In this document: piece after piece, positions 44,415 to 52,759 of the stretch
Position numbering within the stretch: position 1 is the first letter of the stretch
Layout of the letters: the number at the start of each line of letters is the position of its first letter
DNA from: Gallionella sp.
GTDB lineage: Bacteria; Pseudomonadota; Gammaproteobacteria; Burkholderiales; Gallionellaceae
DNA length: 64,000 nucleotides
Direction: 5' to 3'
Assembly (NCBI GenBank): GCA_030700315.1
Contig: JAUYJO010000096.1
Span: 51,201-115,200, forward strand
The notes under the pieces: model-generated
What the model was told of the DNA's origin: nothing
Databases searched by the model: none
Seen by the model: only the letters and a program-made list of their open reading frames with translations
Position numbers and translations under genes: made by a program

Positions 44415-44586
44415 TAAGGGATGCAGAAATTGTAAAAGTACCTTTTATGAATCGGGGGCGGGTTGCGTAGGTCGGGGTTAATACCCACAGAGCGCCGCAT
44501 AACCCAACCCCGTCGGGATGAATCCCGACCTACATCATCGTGAGGTTCATGACCAAACGGTACGTTTGTAATTTCTGTATCCCTAA
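44415..44586. repeat. R2 MITE-like palindromic repeat, copy 3
   Basis: Third copy of the ~170-bp R2 element, between TAAGGGATGCAGAAATTG and TAATTTCTGTATCCCTAA. The internal palindrome has small changes (GTCGGGGTTAATACCCAC). It fills most of the gap 44352-44641. Confidence 0.92.
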
Positions 44587-44641
44587 GGCAACGCGGATTA
44601 TTCGTCTTCCTTGGGGGTAAGGTGCTACATGGAGCGCTTCT

Positions 44642-45043
44642 TTAGATCACCAGCGGCCCGTCGTAATCGTCGTTCTTGAGAGTGGCTGCCGTTGCACCGG
44701 AAGAAATGTTGGCGAGCTGGCGCTCATGGTCAGACTGGACTTGCAGCAGCGTGAGGACGCAGGTATCGAGGTTGTCGTATTCCTCTCGGCCTGTGCCGAA
44801 TTGCTCTGCCTCGGAATAGAAGAACAGGCAGCGGTAGCGGCTCTCACCGACTTTGCACAGGACAAAGTGCGCGCCGCGTTCGTTCCAGTAAATTGTCGGG
44901 CAGAGGCTGAGATCTGCCGGATCAATACCGAGTTGCAGCTCGCTGTCGGCAAGCTGAATCGGAACAAGTTTGCCGTAACGCTCCAGCAGGATGGCATTGA
45001 CACCCTTGCGCTCGGCTTCGGTGAAATCGGGAATGGCGGTCAT
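44642..45043 (-). CDS. Hypothetical protein
   Basis: 133 residues: MTAIPDFTEAERKGVNAILL, then YGKLVPIQLADSELQLG and ARGAHF-type strands (YWNERGAHFVLCKVGESRYR). No signal peptide or membrane helix. I do not recognise the family. It is preceded by GAGGAC, has codon usage like its neighbours and no competing frame of similar quality. R5 repeat DNA separates it from the rhodanese gene upstream on the same strand. Confidence 0.7.
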   Translation of the reverse strand: MTAIPDFTEAERKGVNAILLERYGKLVPIQLADSELQLGIDPADLSLCPTIYWNERGAHFVLCKVGESRYRCLFFYSEAEQFGTGREEYDNLDTCVLTLLQVQSDHERQLANISSGATAATLKNDDYDGPLVI

Positions 45044-45065
45044 GGCGTCCTCTATAGATTCATTA

Positions 45066-45268
45066 TGCGTAACTACTCAGGTGCTGCCGCTTTTCTCCTT
45101 CCCCCTTGCCGGGGTAAGGCTGGGAGGGGGGTAGAAAGGTGGGGTATTAAAGACACTTTGCGATGACTCCACCCTCCCACCCCCATCCTAACCTTCCCCC
45201 TCACAGGGGGAAGGGACTGGCGTTGTGGCTATTTTCGAGCATACTACTTTGACCTGAGCAGTTACCGA
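45066..45268. repeat. R5 repeat, long copy
   Basis: Begins GCGTAACTACTCAGGTGCTG and ends TTTGACCTGAGCAGTTACCG, imperfect inverted ends. The first ~40 bases match the reverse complement of 57900-57943. Inside are two facing blocks rich in CTTCCCCC and GGGGGAAGG. The gap 45044-45413 contains only this and the R6 copy. Confidence 0.75.
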
Positions 45269-45362
45269 ATCTGAATAGTTAAAGCTTCAAACTCCCGCCA
45301 TGCTCCCTCGCAAGCTCTCCCCCTTGTCAGGGGGAGAGACAAGCCTGCTCCTCCCCTGACAA

Positions 45363-45385
45363 GCCTGTCCTGAGCTTGTAGAAGG
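45363..45385 (-). repeat. R6 short dispersed repeat
   Basis: GCCTGTCCTGAGCTTGTA followed by GAAGG, the reverse complement of the element at 17974 and 50518 with one change. Confidence 0.8.
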
Positions 45386-45413
45386 AGGGAGGTTGGGAGG
45401 GGTTTGATTGCAA

Positions 45414-45800
45414 TTACGTCTGCGCCCAGGGCAGGCCTTCAAAGCGCCAGCCGTTGTGCGAATTACGATGATGGTTACCGTCGAGGTCGCCTTCGAAGCC
45501 GTGTTCAATGTTGTAGATATCGTGCATCCCGGCTTTTTCCAGTGCTTCACCGGCCTCGGCGGAACGACGCCCTGAACGGCAGATGAGCAATACCGGGCGG
45601 TTGACGCTGGCGGCCTTGCGCACATGCGCGACGAACATCGGGTTAACCTCCCATTCCGGGCCGTCCACCCATGGGATGTGGATGGAACCGCGCGGATGGC
45701 CGACGAACATGTATTCCATTTCGCTGCGCACGTCGATGAACACCGCTTCGGGGTTGGCTTGCAGGAAGTCGAAGGCTTCCTTGGGGGTAAGGTGTTGCAT
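45414..45800 (-). CDS. Rhodanese-like sulfurtransferase
   Basis: 128 residues, a single rhodanese domain. The active loop CRSGRRS has the persulfide-forming C74, and IDVRSEMEYMFVGHPRGSIH is the CH2-like N-terminal motif. It probably carries sulfane sulfur in the cytoplasm. It is the last gene of the minus-strand run qmoA-qmoB-hdrC-hdrB-CBS-rhodanese, 89 bases after the CBS gene; this placement suggests a link with sulfur or thiol electron transfer. AAGGAGAA precedes the ATG. Confidence 0.9.
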   Translation of the reverse strand: MQHLTPKEAFDFLQANPEAVFIDVRSEMEYMFVGHPRGSIHIPWVDGPEWEVNPMFVAHVRKAASVNRPVLLICRSGRRSAEAGEALEKAGMHDIYNIEHGFEGDLDGNHHRNSHNGWRFEGLPWAQT

Positions 45801-45889
45801 GGTCGTTCTCCTTAATCTTGATCTGATCTGTATGCCGGGATTATAGCGTTCAGAACAAAGGGTGTGCCAGCCTCTTCTCGATCGTCGGG

Positions 45890-46483
45890 CTACGCCGCCA
45901 ATGTCGCCTCGATCTCGGCAAAGGTCTTGGCGACATCGAACACCTCCAGCGTCATGCCGAGCTGGCGTCCGATCTGTGTGATCGAAAAAATACCGCGAAT
46001 CAATTCTTCGCCGTTTGCGCCGGTGTCGACGACGATCGCGTGCTGGCGACCGGAATTCTTGAGCGTGGCAACGATGTGGCCGACCTCGGCACGCTGCACT
46101 TCGTTAAGCGAAAGCACCTCAATTTTGCTGGCCGGTGTCATGCAGTCACGCACCGTCAGGTCGCCATGTTTTCCACCGTTCTGCTGGATAAGCTTGATCG
46201 GGCGTTCGCCCATGGTGTCCCGTGCGGTGATGAGGCCGAGTATCTCGCCGAAAAGATTGTTCACCAGCAACAGCCTCACTCCGCGCGCCACCATTTTTTG
46301 CGTGGCCTGAGACAGCGTCGCATCAATTGGTATGGTGGCGATTGCAAACTTCTGCAAGTCGGTCATTACCTCGATGGCCGGAGAGTCAGCCTGTACGGGC
46401 TTGTAGGTGCTGCTTGGCCGGTGGTAGCCGGCGCCAGTTTTGAGGGGGCGCGAAGACAGCGGTTTGTAGTTCGTGCGTATCAT
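45890..46483 (-). CDS. CBS-domain pair protein
   Basis: 197 residues from ATG 46483, with GAGG seven bases before it; an upstream ATG at 46513 has no such site. Two CBS motifs: TIPIDATLSQATQKMVARGV...GEILGLITARDTMG and VRDCMTPASKIEVLSLNEVQ...QHAIVVDTGANGEELIRGIF. Such pairs bind adenine nucleotides and regulate partner proteins. It lies between hdrB and the rhodanese gene, 62 bases after hdrB, so it may sense energy state for that operon. Confidence 0.9.
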   Translation of the reverse strand: MIRTNYKPLSSRPLKTGAGYHRPSSTYKPVQADSPAIEVMTDLQKFAIATIPIDATLSQATQKMVARGVRLLLVNNLFGEILGLITARDTMGERPIKLIQQNGGKHGDLTVRDCMTPASKIEVLSLNEVQRAEVGHIVATLKNSGRQHAIVVDTGANGEELIRGIFSITQIGRQLGMTLEVFDVAKTFAEIEATLAA

Positions 46484-46545
46484 GTATTGCCTCTTGTCTT
46501 GGGGGTTGACCAACGATACCTGCGAAAATCCTGCCTGCGCAACGC

Positions 46546-47445
46546 CTACTTGCCCGCCAACTTCTCTAGTTTATCCGCACGGATCAACTGACCGTTGAGC
46601 CCTGCCTCTTTGGTCGAGCCGCCGTAGGCCACCGTCAGCAGTTGCGAGTAATACACCACCGGCATCGTGAACTGGGTGCCCTGCTTTTTGTTGATCTCGG
46701 ACTGATAAATCTCGACGTTGGCCTGGCATAACTGGCAGGGCGTGACGATCATTTCCGCGCCGTGATCGTAGGCAGATTCGACGATGTCGCGTATCTGTTT
46801 CTGCGATTTATCCGGCTCCGAGAAGGCCAGCGCGCCGCCGCAGCAGGTGACTTTCTGATCGTAGCTGGTAATGGCCTCAGCGCCCATCGCCTCGACCATC
46901 CTGTCCAGATACTGCGGGTTCTCGAACGACTCTCCGGCGATGCCGAACGGGCGGTTGGTCTGACAGCCGACGTAGCCCGCGATCTTCAGCCCTTCGAGCG
47001 GCTTGACCACCGCGTCTTTCATGCCCGCGAAGCCGATGTCCTCGATCAGCACTTCGACCATGTGACGCGGCTTGACCGAACCTTTCAGGTTGAGTCCGAC
47101 TTCCTTGAGCGCCTCATTGGTCTCGGCCATCAGGTCGCTATGCTGATTGAGCCGCTCCGCCGTTTCGCGCGAGGCGAGCCAGCATGCCGGGCAGCCCGAC
47201 ACCATGTCCTGTCCCGGCAGGTGCTGTTCGACCAGCGCGAGGTTGCGCGCGCTGATCGCCAAACGCGGCAATTCGCCGCCTTCGGCGTAGCCGATGGACG
47301 CGCCGCAGCAGTTCCAGTCCGGAATTTCGTTGAGTTGGATATCCAGCTTGTTGCACATCACGCCGAGCGAGGTCAGGTAGTTGGAAGCCGACGCGCCCTT
47401 TTGCGAGGAGCAGCCGGGGTAAAACGCGTATTGTTTTTTTGCCAT
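46546..47445 (-). CDS. hdrB: Heterodisulfide-reductase-like subunit HdrB
   Basis: 299 residues with two complete CCG domains. The first has YPGCSSQKGAS, NCCGA and GCPACW; the second VGCQTNRPFG, TCCGGALAF and CQLCQ. In the methanogen enzyme these cysteines hold the noncubane 4Fe-4S clusters that reduce disulfides. With HdrC it replaces the membrane subunit QmoC in some Qmo complexes. It starts 44 bases after hdrC; a short GTCGGGTTGAAACCCGAC palindrome lies between. It ends 62 bases before the CBS gene. Confidence 0.93.
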   Translation of the reverse strand: MAKKQYAFYPGCSSQKGASASNYLTSLGVMCNKLDIQLNEIPDWNCCGASIGYAEGGELPRLAISARNLALVEQHLPGQDMVSGCPACWLASRETAERLNQHSDLMAETNEALKEVGLNLKGSVKPRHMVEVLIEDIGFAGMKDAVVKPLEGLKIAGYVGCQTNRPFGIAGESFENPQYLDRMVEAMGAEAITSYDQKVTCCGGALAFSEPDKSQKQIRDIVESAYDHGAEMIVTPCQLCQANVEIYQSEINKKQGTQFTMPVVYYSQLLTVAYGGSTKEAGLNGQLIRADKLEKLAGK

Positions 47446-47489
47446 TACTTTTTCTCCAAAGGAGTTGTCGGGTTGAAACCCGACCTACA

Positions 47490-48113
47490 TCACTGCGTGA
47501 AACCTTTTTTGCGGTCTTCGATCTCGCGCGCCTTGGCGATCATCTTGCGCAGGCCACCAGTATCCTTGCACTTGTGCCCGCCGAACAGCTCCATCGGGTT
47601 GAGCCGTTTGGCTTTCACCAAGCCGAGGCCGACTCCCTGCATCGCCAGCGCATTTTTGATGCCCTGGACGAAGCCGTCCTTGAAATACATCGCCAGCGAG
47701 AATTTCAATTCGTTGACGCGCCCGGTTTTGGCGAGATTCTTCCAGAACAGGATGGCGATCTCGCGCGTGGGCTGGCCTTTCGGCGCGAGGTTCAGACGGT
47801 GCGCGTAGCTCGCCAGCCCGTGCATGATGTGGGTGATCGGAAGTTTGCGCGGGCAGCGCACGATGCAGTTGTAGCAGGACGTGCACATCCACATCGAATC
47901 GGAGGTCAGCACCTCTTCGCGCTTGCCGGCGCGAATCATCATGAACAGTTTTTGCGGGGTGTGCTGCCAGGCGTCGCCCAGCGGACATGAACCCGCACAC
48001 ACGCCACACTGCATGCACATCTTGACCCACTCGCCATCTTCGACATGATTTTCGACCTCCTTCAGGAAGTCGTTGTGATAGCGCGCGACGGCTTGTTGAT
48101 TGTGATCGCTCAT
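47490..48113 (-). CDS. hdrC: Heterodisulfide-reductase-like iron-sulfur subunit HdrC
   Basis: 207 residues. Two 4Fe-4S motifs are visible: C33-x2-C36-x2-C39-x3-C43 (CMQCGVCAGSCPL) and C77-x2-C80-x2-C83-x3-C87 (CTSCYNCIVRCPR). It passes electrons between QmoAB and HdrB. The ribosome site (TAAGGAG) overlaps the stop codon of a short leader ORF whose first nine residues imitate HdrC's own start. That leader and an inserted palindrome separate hdrC from qmoB, a feature not expected in this operon. Confidence 0.93.
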   Translation of the reverse strand: MSDHNQQAVARYHNDFLKEVENHVEDGEWVKMCMQCGVCAGSCPLGDAWQHTPQKLFMMIRAGKREEVLTSDSMWMCTSCYNCIVRCPRKLPITHIMHGLASYAHRLNLAPKGQPTREIAILFWKNLAKTGRVNELKFSLAMYFKDGFVQGIKNALAMQGVGLGLVKAKRLNPMELFGGHKCKDTGGLRKMIAKAREIEDRKKGFTQ

Positions 48114-48256
48114 ATTTGCTCCTTAGCCGAAGCTCAGCATGTAGGGCGGAAAAGCGTAGCGCCTTCCGCCGTATGAATCCCATTCGGCGGATAACGCTAC
48201 GCTCATCCGCCCTACGGCCAATTGATTTTGTTCGCTCATGGCTTTTCTCCTTAACC
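48088..48256. repeat. Palindromic repeat flanked by duplicated hdrC 5' end
   Basis: 48141-48217 is a palindromic element (GTAGGGCGGAAAAGCG ... CATCCGCCCTAC, with TTCCGCCG/CGGCGGAT inside). It is flanked by imperfect direct copies of the hdrC start: 48088-48128 and 48214-48256, each with ribosome site, ATG and about eight codons. Confidence 0.85.
48123..48239 (-). CDS. Leader ORF (38 aa) ahead of hdrC, from duplicated hdrC start plus repeat
   Basis: The ATG at 48239 follows AAGGAG by seven bases. It opens MSEQNQLAVGR, close to the HdrC start MSDHNQQAVAR, then reads through the inserted palindrome (MSVALSAEWDSYGGRRYAFP) and ends ML-S-F-G with TAA at 48123. That TAA is the first part of the hdrC ribosome site (TAAGGAG), so the two would be translationally coupled. 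A useful product is doubtful; a regulatory effect is possible. Confidence 0.5.
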   Translation of the reverse strand: MSEQNQLAVGRMSVALSAEWDSYGGRRYAFPPYMLSFG

Positions 48257-50506
48257 AAATCCCTTCATCGGCGACGGCCCCATCTCCACCAACTGCGCAA
48301 CATAATCGTTGATGAACTTGGCGACACGCTCGTTATCGGTGATTGCCACTTCGAAGCTTGCCACGCGCTCCGGTTCCAGGCTCATCTGGGTCAGCGTGTC
48401 GCCGATTTTGCTCATGCGGTAACCGGCCAGTTCCGAGCCCTTGACGAAATGGCACTGGTAATCGTCGCCCTTCTTGCAGCCCATCATCATCACGCCGTCG
48501 TAGCCCGAGTTCAGTGCGTCGGTGATCCAGATCGTGTTGACCGAGCCGAGGCAGCGCACCGGAATGATGCGCACAAACGCCGAGTAGACGGTGCGCGACA
48601 GGCCGGCCATATCGAGCGCCGGGTAGGCATCGTTTTCGCAGGCCAGGATCAGTACGCGCGGTTTCTCGGAAAATTCATCCGGAATTTCTACCGCCTTGAT
48701 CTGGTTGCCGACGGTATCCACCGAATAATTCTCGAACGAGATCACCCGCACCGGGCACGCGCCCATGCAGGTGCCGCAACGGCGGCAGCGCTCCTGGTTG
48801 AATACCGGGAAGCGCCGCTCGTCCTCGTCGATCGCGCCGAACGGACATTCCACCGTGCAGCGTTTGCATTGGGTGCAACCTTCCAGTCGCACGATCGGAT
48901 AGGAAAGGTCGCCCGAGCGCGGGTGGGCGGCACGCCCGAGGCTGGCGTTCTCGACTGCTTGGATCGCCTTGAGCGCCGCGCCGGTGGCGTCCTCGGTCGC
49001 TTGCAGCATATCCATCGGGCGGCGCACCGGGCCGGCGGCGTAGATGCCGGTGCGGCGCGTCTCATAGGGGAAGCAGATGAAATGCGAATCGGCAAAGCCG
49101 TGCTTGAACTGCGGCATGTCCGGCCCCTGCCGGTAGGACAGGTTCAGGATGGAGATTTTCTGCATGTCGGATTTGTTCTGCTTTCCTGCTTCCGAGCCGC
49201 CATCGGCTTCGGTAACGGCCTTGTCCCAGGATTCGAGATTCACCCCCGCATTCGGCACCTGCCCGGTGGCCAGCACGACCAGGTCGGCTTCCAGCGCAGT
49301 CTCTTCGTCGAGAATCAAATCTCTAAAATTTACCTTGCACCCATTCCCCGCAGCCTCAACCCCAGTGGCTTTGCCCTTGGTGAAGATGACGCCCTTGTTC
49401 TGGGCGCTGCGGTAAAAATCCTCGCCCATGCCCGGCACGCGCAAATCGGTGTACATCACCACGGTATCGGTTTCGGGATTGGCGTCCTTGAAATACATCG
49501 CCTGCTTGATGCTGGTGGCGCAGCAGTGGCCGGAACAGTAAGGCAGATGTGTGCCGGTTTCGTCGCGCTGCCCCGCGCATTGCAGGAACACCACGGATTT
49601 TATTTCCTTGCCGTCGACGCGTTTCAGAGCGCCGCCGTTGGCGGCTTGCGCCAAGGCTTCGAGGCCCGCCTGATCCACGACGTTGGCCTGCCCGCCGCCC
49701 AGCTCGGGCAACTTGGCGATGTCGTAAGTGTTGAAGCCGGTCGCCTGAATAATCGCGCCGATCATTTCTTCCGTGACCGCGCCGGATTCCTGCGCGACCT
49801 TGACGGTGAAGCGCCCCGGCGCCCCGGCTGTTTCGGCAACGGTCGAATTGAGATGCACTCTGATGCGCGGGTGCGCGCTCACTTTGGCGGCCAGCTCGGC
49901 AACACCGGTGCTCTGCGGTTCGACATAAGGCGCCTTGAACGGCACGCGCTTCCACAATTTGTTGGCCCAGCCGCCAAGCTGCTCCCGCTTCTCGACGATG
50001 ACCACTTCGTAGCCGGCCTCGGCAGCTTCGAATGCGGCAGTCAAGCCGGACATGCCGCCGCCGACGACGAGGATGCGTTTCTGCAAATCGGCATTCGGCT
50101 TGCCTTGCGGCAGCTTGATTTTTTTCAGCTCGGCGCAGCCCATGCGCACATAGTCGTCGGCCATTTCCTGGCGCACTTCGTCATGCTCGCCGCCTTCGGC
50201 GACCACCCAGATCACGCCCTCGCGCAGGTTGGCGCGGGTCATCGCTACCGTCGGAAAATAGAACGCCTCGGTCTTGGCGCGGCGTGAACAGGCGGCGATG
50301 CAGACATGCGTCACACCCTCCTTCTCGATGTCATCGCGGATCATCTGCACGCCTTCGCTGTTGCACAGGAAAGCGTGTTCGCGCACCAGCGCCATCTTGC
50401 CTTCCTTCTGCGCGATCTTGCCCAGTTGCGCGATATCCAGCTTGTCGCCCAGGCCGCAGCCCGAGCAGATGTAGGCGGCGGTCTTTACTTGAATTTCATC
50501 AGCCAT
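48251..50506 (-). CDS. qmoB: QmoB / HdrA-like flavoprotein with MvhD domain
   Basis: About 751 residues from ATG 50506, which overlaps the qmoA stop. The start region has YICSGCGLGDKLDI and other HdrA-type Cys. The FAD domain opens with ILVVGGGMSGLTAAFEAAEA. Two ferredoxin motifs (CTQCKRCTVECPFGAID; CRRCGTCMGACPVRVI) lie near residues 550-610. The C-terminal ~140 residues are an MvhD-like domain (VRCLGSVNTIWITDALNSGY). This domain order is that of QmoB, which with QmoA links APS reductase or related enzymes to quinones. Here HdrC and HdrB follow instead of QmoC. Confidence 0.92.
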   Translation of the reverse strand: MADEIQVKTAAYICSGCGLGDKLDIAQLGKIAQKEGKMALVREHAFLCNSEGVQMIRDDIEKEGVTHVCIAACSRRAKTEAFYFPTVAMTRANLREGVIWVVAEGGEHDEVRQEMADDYVRMGCAELKKIKLPQGKPNADLQKRILVVGGGMSGLTAAFEAAEAGYEVVIVEKREQLGGWANKLWKRVPFKAPYVEPQSTGVAELAAKVSAHPRIRVHLNSTVAETAGAPGRFTVKVAQESGAVTEEMIGAIIQATGFNTYDIAKLPELGGGQANVVDQAGLEALAQAANGGALKRVDGKEIKSVVFLQCAGQRDETGTHLPYCSGHCCATSIKQAMYFKDANPETDTVVMYTDLRVPGMGEDFYRSAQNKGVIFTKGKATGVEAAGNGCKVNFRDLILDEETALEADLVVLATGQVPNAGVNLESWDKAVTEADGGSEAGKQNKSDMQKISILNLSYRQGPDMPQFKHGFADSHFICFPYETRRTGIYAAGPVRRPMDMLQATEDATGAALKAIQAVENASLGRAAHPRSGDLSYPIVRLEGCTQCKRCTVECPFGAIDEDERRFPVFNQERCRRCGTCMGACPVRVISFENYSVDTVGNQIKAVEIPDEFSEKPRVLILACENDAYPALDMAGLSRTVYSAFVRIIPVRCLGSVNTIWITDALNSGYDGVMMMGCKKGDDYQCHFVKGSELAGYRMSKIGDTLTQMSLEPERVASFEVAITDNERVAKFINDYVAQLVEMGPSPMKGFG

Positions 50507-51827
50507 TATTTTGCTCCCCTTCGACAAGCTCAGGACATGCTTCGGCGGCGGCAGTTTTATGCACCACCTGGATCGCGCGCAGCGCCGCAGCCGTGGCGCT
50601 TTGCACCGAGCGGTTCACGTCGAGCGGGCTGCTTGCGGCGCCCGCGCCGAACATGCCTTCACTTCCCGCAGGGACGTTCGAGCCTTCGATAAAGCCCGAC
50701 GAATCGAGCAACAGGCCATCCGGCAACTTGACGCCGTTGGTTTCCGGCTCCATGCCGACCGCCAGCACGACCAGGTCATGGGCCGTGGCGTAGCGGTGGT
50801 AGCCCTCGGTGTCCACGCCATGCAGCACCGGGTTGCCGTCCTTGTCCTCGGCGATCCTGGCAACCTTGGATTTGACGAAGCTGACCGTCGCATCCTGAAG
50901 CGCTTTCTGGTAAAAATCTTCGAGCCGGTCGATGACACGGATGTCGATGTAGTAAATCGTCGATTTTCCGGAGTCGCCATGCGCCTCGCGCACGTAATGA
51001 GTCTGCTTCAGCGAAGCCATGCAGCAGACGCGCGAACAATGGCGCAGATGGTTTTCGTCGCGCGAACCGGCGCACTGGATGAAGGCGATGTTTTTTGCTT
51101 CCTTGCCGTCGGAGGGGCGCAGCAGCTTGCCGCCGGTCGGGCCGTGCGGGTCGGCGAGCCGCTCGAATTCCAGGCTGGTGATCACGTTGGCGAAACGGCC
51201 ATAGCCGTAGGGCTGGATTTTTGCCGCGTCGTAAGGCTTCCAGCCGGTCGCCCAGACGATGGCGCCGACTTTCAGCTCGACCGTTTCGGTCTGCATGTCG
51301 AGGTCTATCGCGTCGTATTTGCACGCCGCCTTGGCTTTCTCGGCATCCGCCGTGCCGATGATCGAGGGATCGAGCACATAGTGCATCGGATACGCCATCG
51401 CGTGCGGCAGGTAGGCCGCGCGCATCTTGCTCAGGCCATATTCGTAAGGGTTGGCAATCTCCGTTTCGACCGCAGCGGCGCAGGCACCGCAGGCGGTGCA
51501 GTTCGCGTTGACATAGCGCGGCATCAGCTTCAGCGTCACCGTATAGTCGCCGCGCTGCCCGGTCACGCCGCTCACCTCGGCGAGGGTCATCACGCGCACG
51601 TTGCGGTTTCCCTTCAGGCGGCGCAGGTTGATCTCCAGCCCGCAGGTCGGGTGACACATCTTGGGGAAATAGCGGTTCATCAGCGCAGTGCGCCCGCCCA
51701 GGGTGGCGTTGCGCTCGACGAGGATCACCTGTTTGCCGCATTCGGCGGCTTCCAGCGCCGCCGTCATGCCGCTGATGCCGCCGCCGACGACGAGGATGGT
51801 CTGGTTGGTTGCAATAGAAGCGTTCAC
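50499..51827 (-). CDS. qmoA: QmoA / HdrA-like flavoprotein
   Basis: 442 residues. FAD-binding start ILVVGGGISGMTAALEAAEC, then THPTCGLEINLRRLKG-type and NCTACGACAAAV cysteine motifs of HdrA proteins, and QCAGSRDENHLRHCSRVCCM. The length fits QmoA, the smaller of the two HdrA-like subunits. The last residues CPELVEGEQNNG are encoded by an R6 repeat, so the natural C-terminus has been altered. First gene of the qmoA-qmoB-hdrC-hdrB run; no aprAB genes are next to it. Confidence 0.92.
   Translation of the reverse strand: MNASIATNQTILVVGGGISGMTAALEAAECGKQVILVERNATLGGRTALMNRYFPKMCHPTCGLEINLRRLKGNRNVRVMTLAEVSGVTGQRGDYTVTLKLMPRYVNANCTACGACAAAVETEIANPYEYGLSKMRAAYLPHAMAYPMHYVLDPSIIGTADAEKAKAACKYDAIDLDMQTETVELKVGAIVWATGWKPYDAAKIQPYGYGRFANVITSLEFERLADPHGPTGGKLLRPSDGKEAKNIAFIQCAGSRDENHLRHCSRVCCMASLKQTHYVREAHGDSGKSTIYYIDIRVIDRLEDFYQKALQDATVSFVKSKVARIAEDKDGNPVLHGVDTEGYHRYATAHDLVVLAVGMEPETNGVKLPDGLLLDSSGFIEGSNVPAGSEGMFGAGAASSPLDVNRSVQSATAAALRAIQVVHKTAAAEACPELVEGEQNNG
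50518..50540 (+). repeat. R6 short dispersed repeat inside the qmoA 3' end
   Basis: Contains TTCGACAAGCTCAGGACA. It is translated on the minus strand as ACPELVEG in the QmoA tail. Confidence 0.85.
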
Positions 51828-51852
51828 TCAAACCTCCGGTATATATCTAAAT

Positions 51853-51963
51853 ACTCGCGCAGCGAGCCGTTCGCCCCCCTCCCCCGCTTGCGGGGGAGGG
51901 TTGGGGAGAGGGAAACAGGCATGACAGTTTCATTATCATGGGTGGCTACTGTCATGCCCGTTA
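51853..51963 (+). repeat. R1 dispersed structured repeat, copy F
   Basis: ACTCGCGCAGCGAGCCGTTC at the left; the hairpin is GGCATGACAGT pairing with ACTGTCATGCC. The arm sequence matches copy D rather than B, C or E. Its right end encodes the last eight residues of the convergent-side phosphoesterase gene. Confidence 0.88.
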
Positions 51964-52490
51964 AATTGTTGCAAGGTGCGTATTTCAAAATTCATCCGCT
52001 CCAAGTCCCCGAGTATCCAGGTCGGGACGGCATCCACGCCAGGCGCGTCGATGCCCGCGACCGAACCGGGGTTGACCAGCCAGCACTGCCCGCCGTTGAC
52101 ATCGGCTTGCTTCCCGATATGGGCGGCGTGACTGTGGCCGTGGCAGACCAGATCATAGTCGCCGGTACACGCAAAAGCCTGACCGTGATGCGGCATATGG
52201 GTGACGAATATCCTGCGCCCGCCGAGTTCCAGCACCGCTTCCTGCCCGTGGTAGGTGAACAGGCCGGCGGTTTTTTCCATCATGCGGTATAGCGCCGCGA
52301 CATCGCCGATATTGTTGCCATGCACCGCATGGATCGGAATTTCAAGCTTGATGGAAGCGCGCAAGGTATTGACGCCGATCAGGTCGCCGCAGTGAATCAC
52401 GGCCTGCGCCCCGCAAGCCTGAGCTTCCATAATCGCTGCCGTCAGCGGAGGTGCGCGGTCATGGCTGTCGGAAACGATGCAGATTTTCAT
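51936..52490 (-). CDS. YfcE/MJ0936-type metallophosphoesterase
   Basis: 184 residues. The calcineurin-type motifs are VSDSHDRAPPL, IHCGDLIGVNT, VHGNNIGD and VTHMPHHG with HGHSHAAHIG. Related enzymes hydrolyse phosphodiesters such as bis-pNPP or cyclic nucleotides in vitro; the natural substrate is unknown. The last residues (NGHDSSHP) come from R1 copy F, and its stop TGA is in the repeat loop. It is upstream of qmoA on the same strand, separated by that repeat. Confidence 0.9.
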   Translation of the reverse strand: MKICIVSDSHDRAPPLTAAIMEAQACGAQAVIHCGDLIGVNTLRASIKLEIPIHAVHGNNIGDVAALYRMMEKTAGLFTYHGQEAVLELGGRRIFVTHMPHHGQAFACTGDYDLVCHGHSHAAHIGKQADVNGGQCWLVNPGSVAGIDAPGVDAVPTWILGDLERMNFEIRTLQQFNGHDSSHP

Positions 52491-52759
52491 GTCTTTATAA
52501 TTTCTTTATCGCGGGTTTTTTTATTAGCGCGTTATCGTGGAGACTTCGCCGCATTAGACAGAATTCGCGTGCCGGGTGTCTATAATCACATCGGGTAACG
52601 CCACGTATAACCCTAATGGGTTGGCATGGTAGAATCCGAGTCGATTTAGGGCACAGGCATTCGGGCACGGGTAGTTTCAGGCAAGGAACGCTTCATAACC
52701 CAACACGCGGCATCAGGTTGCCGGATGCATTTGTCGAACGCGATAAACAAACCGATGCG

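Noticed and set aside
48116-50287. 723-codon open frame on the plus strand
   Set aside because: It is antisense to qmoB and hdrC, both of which have full family motifs; the composition is His/Arg/Ala-rich as expected for a shadow of GC-rich coding DNA.
50511-52292. 593-codon open frame on the plus strand
   Set aside because: Antisense to qmoA and the phosphoesterase gene; no motif and a repeat runs through it.
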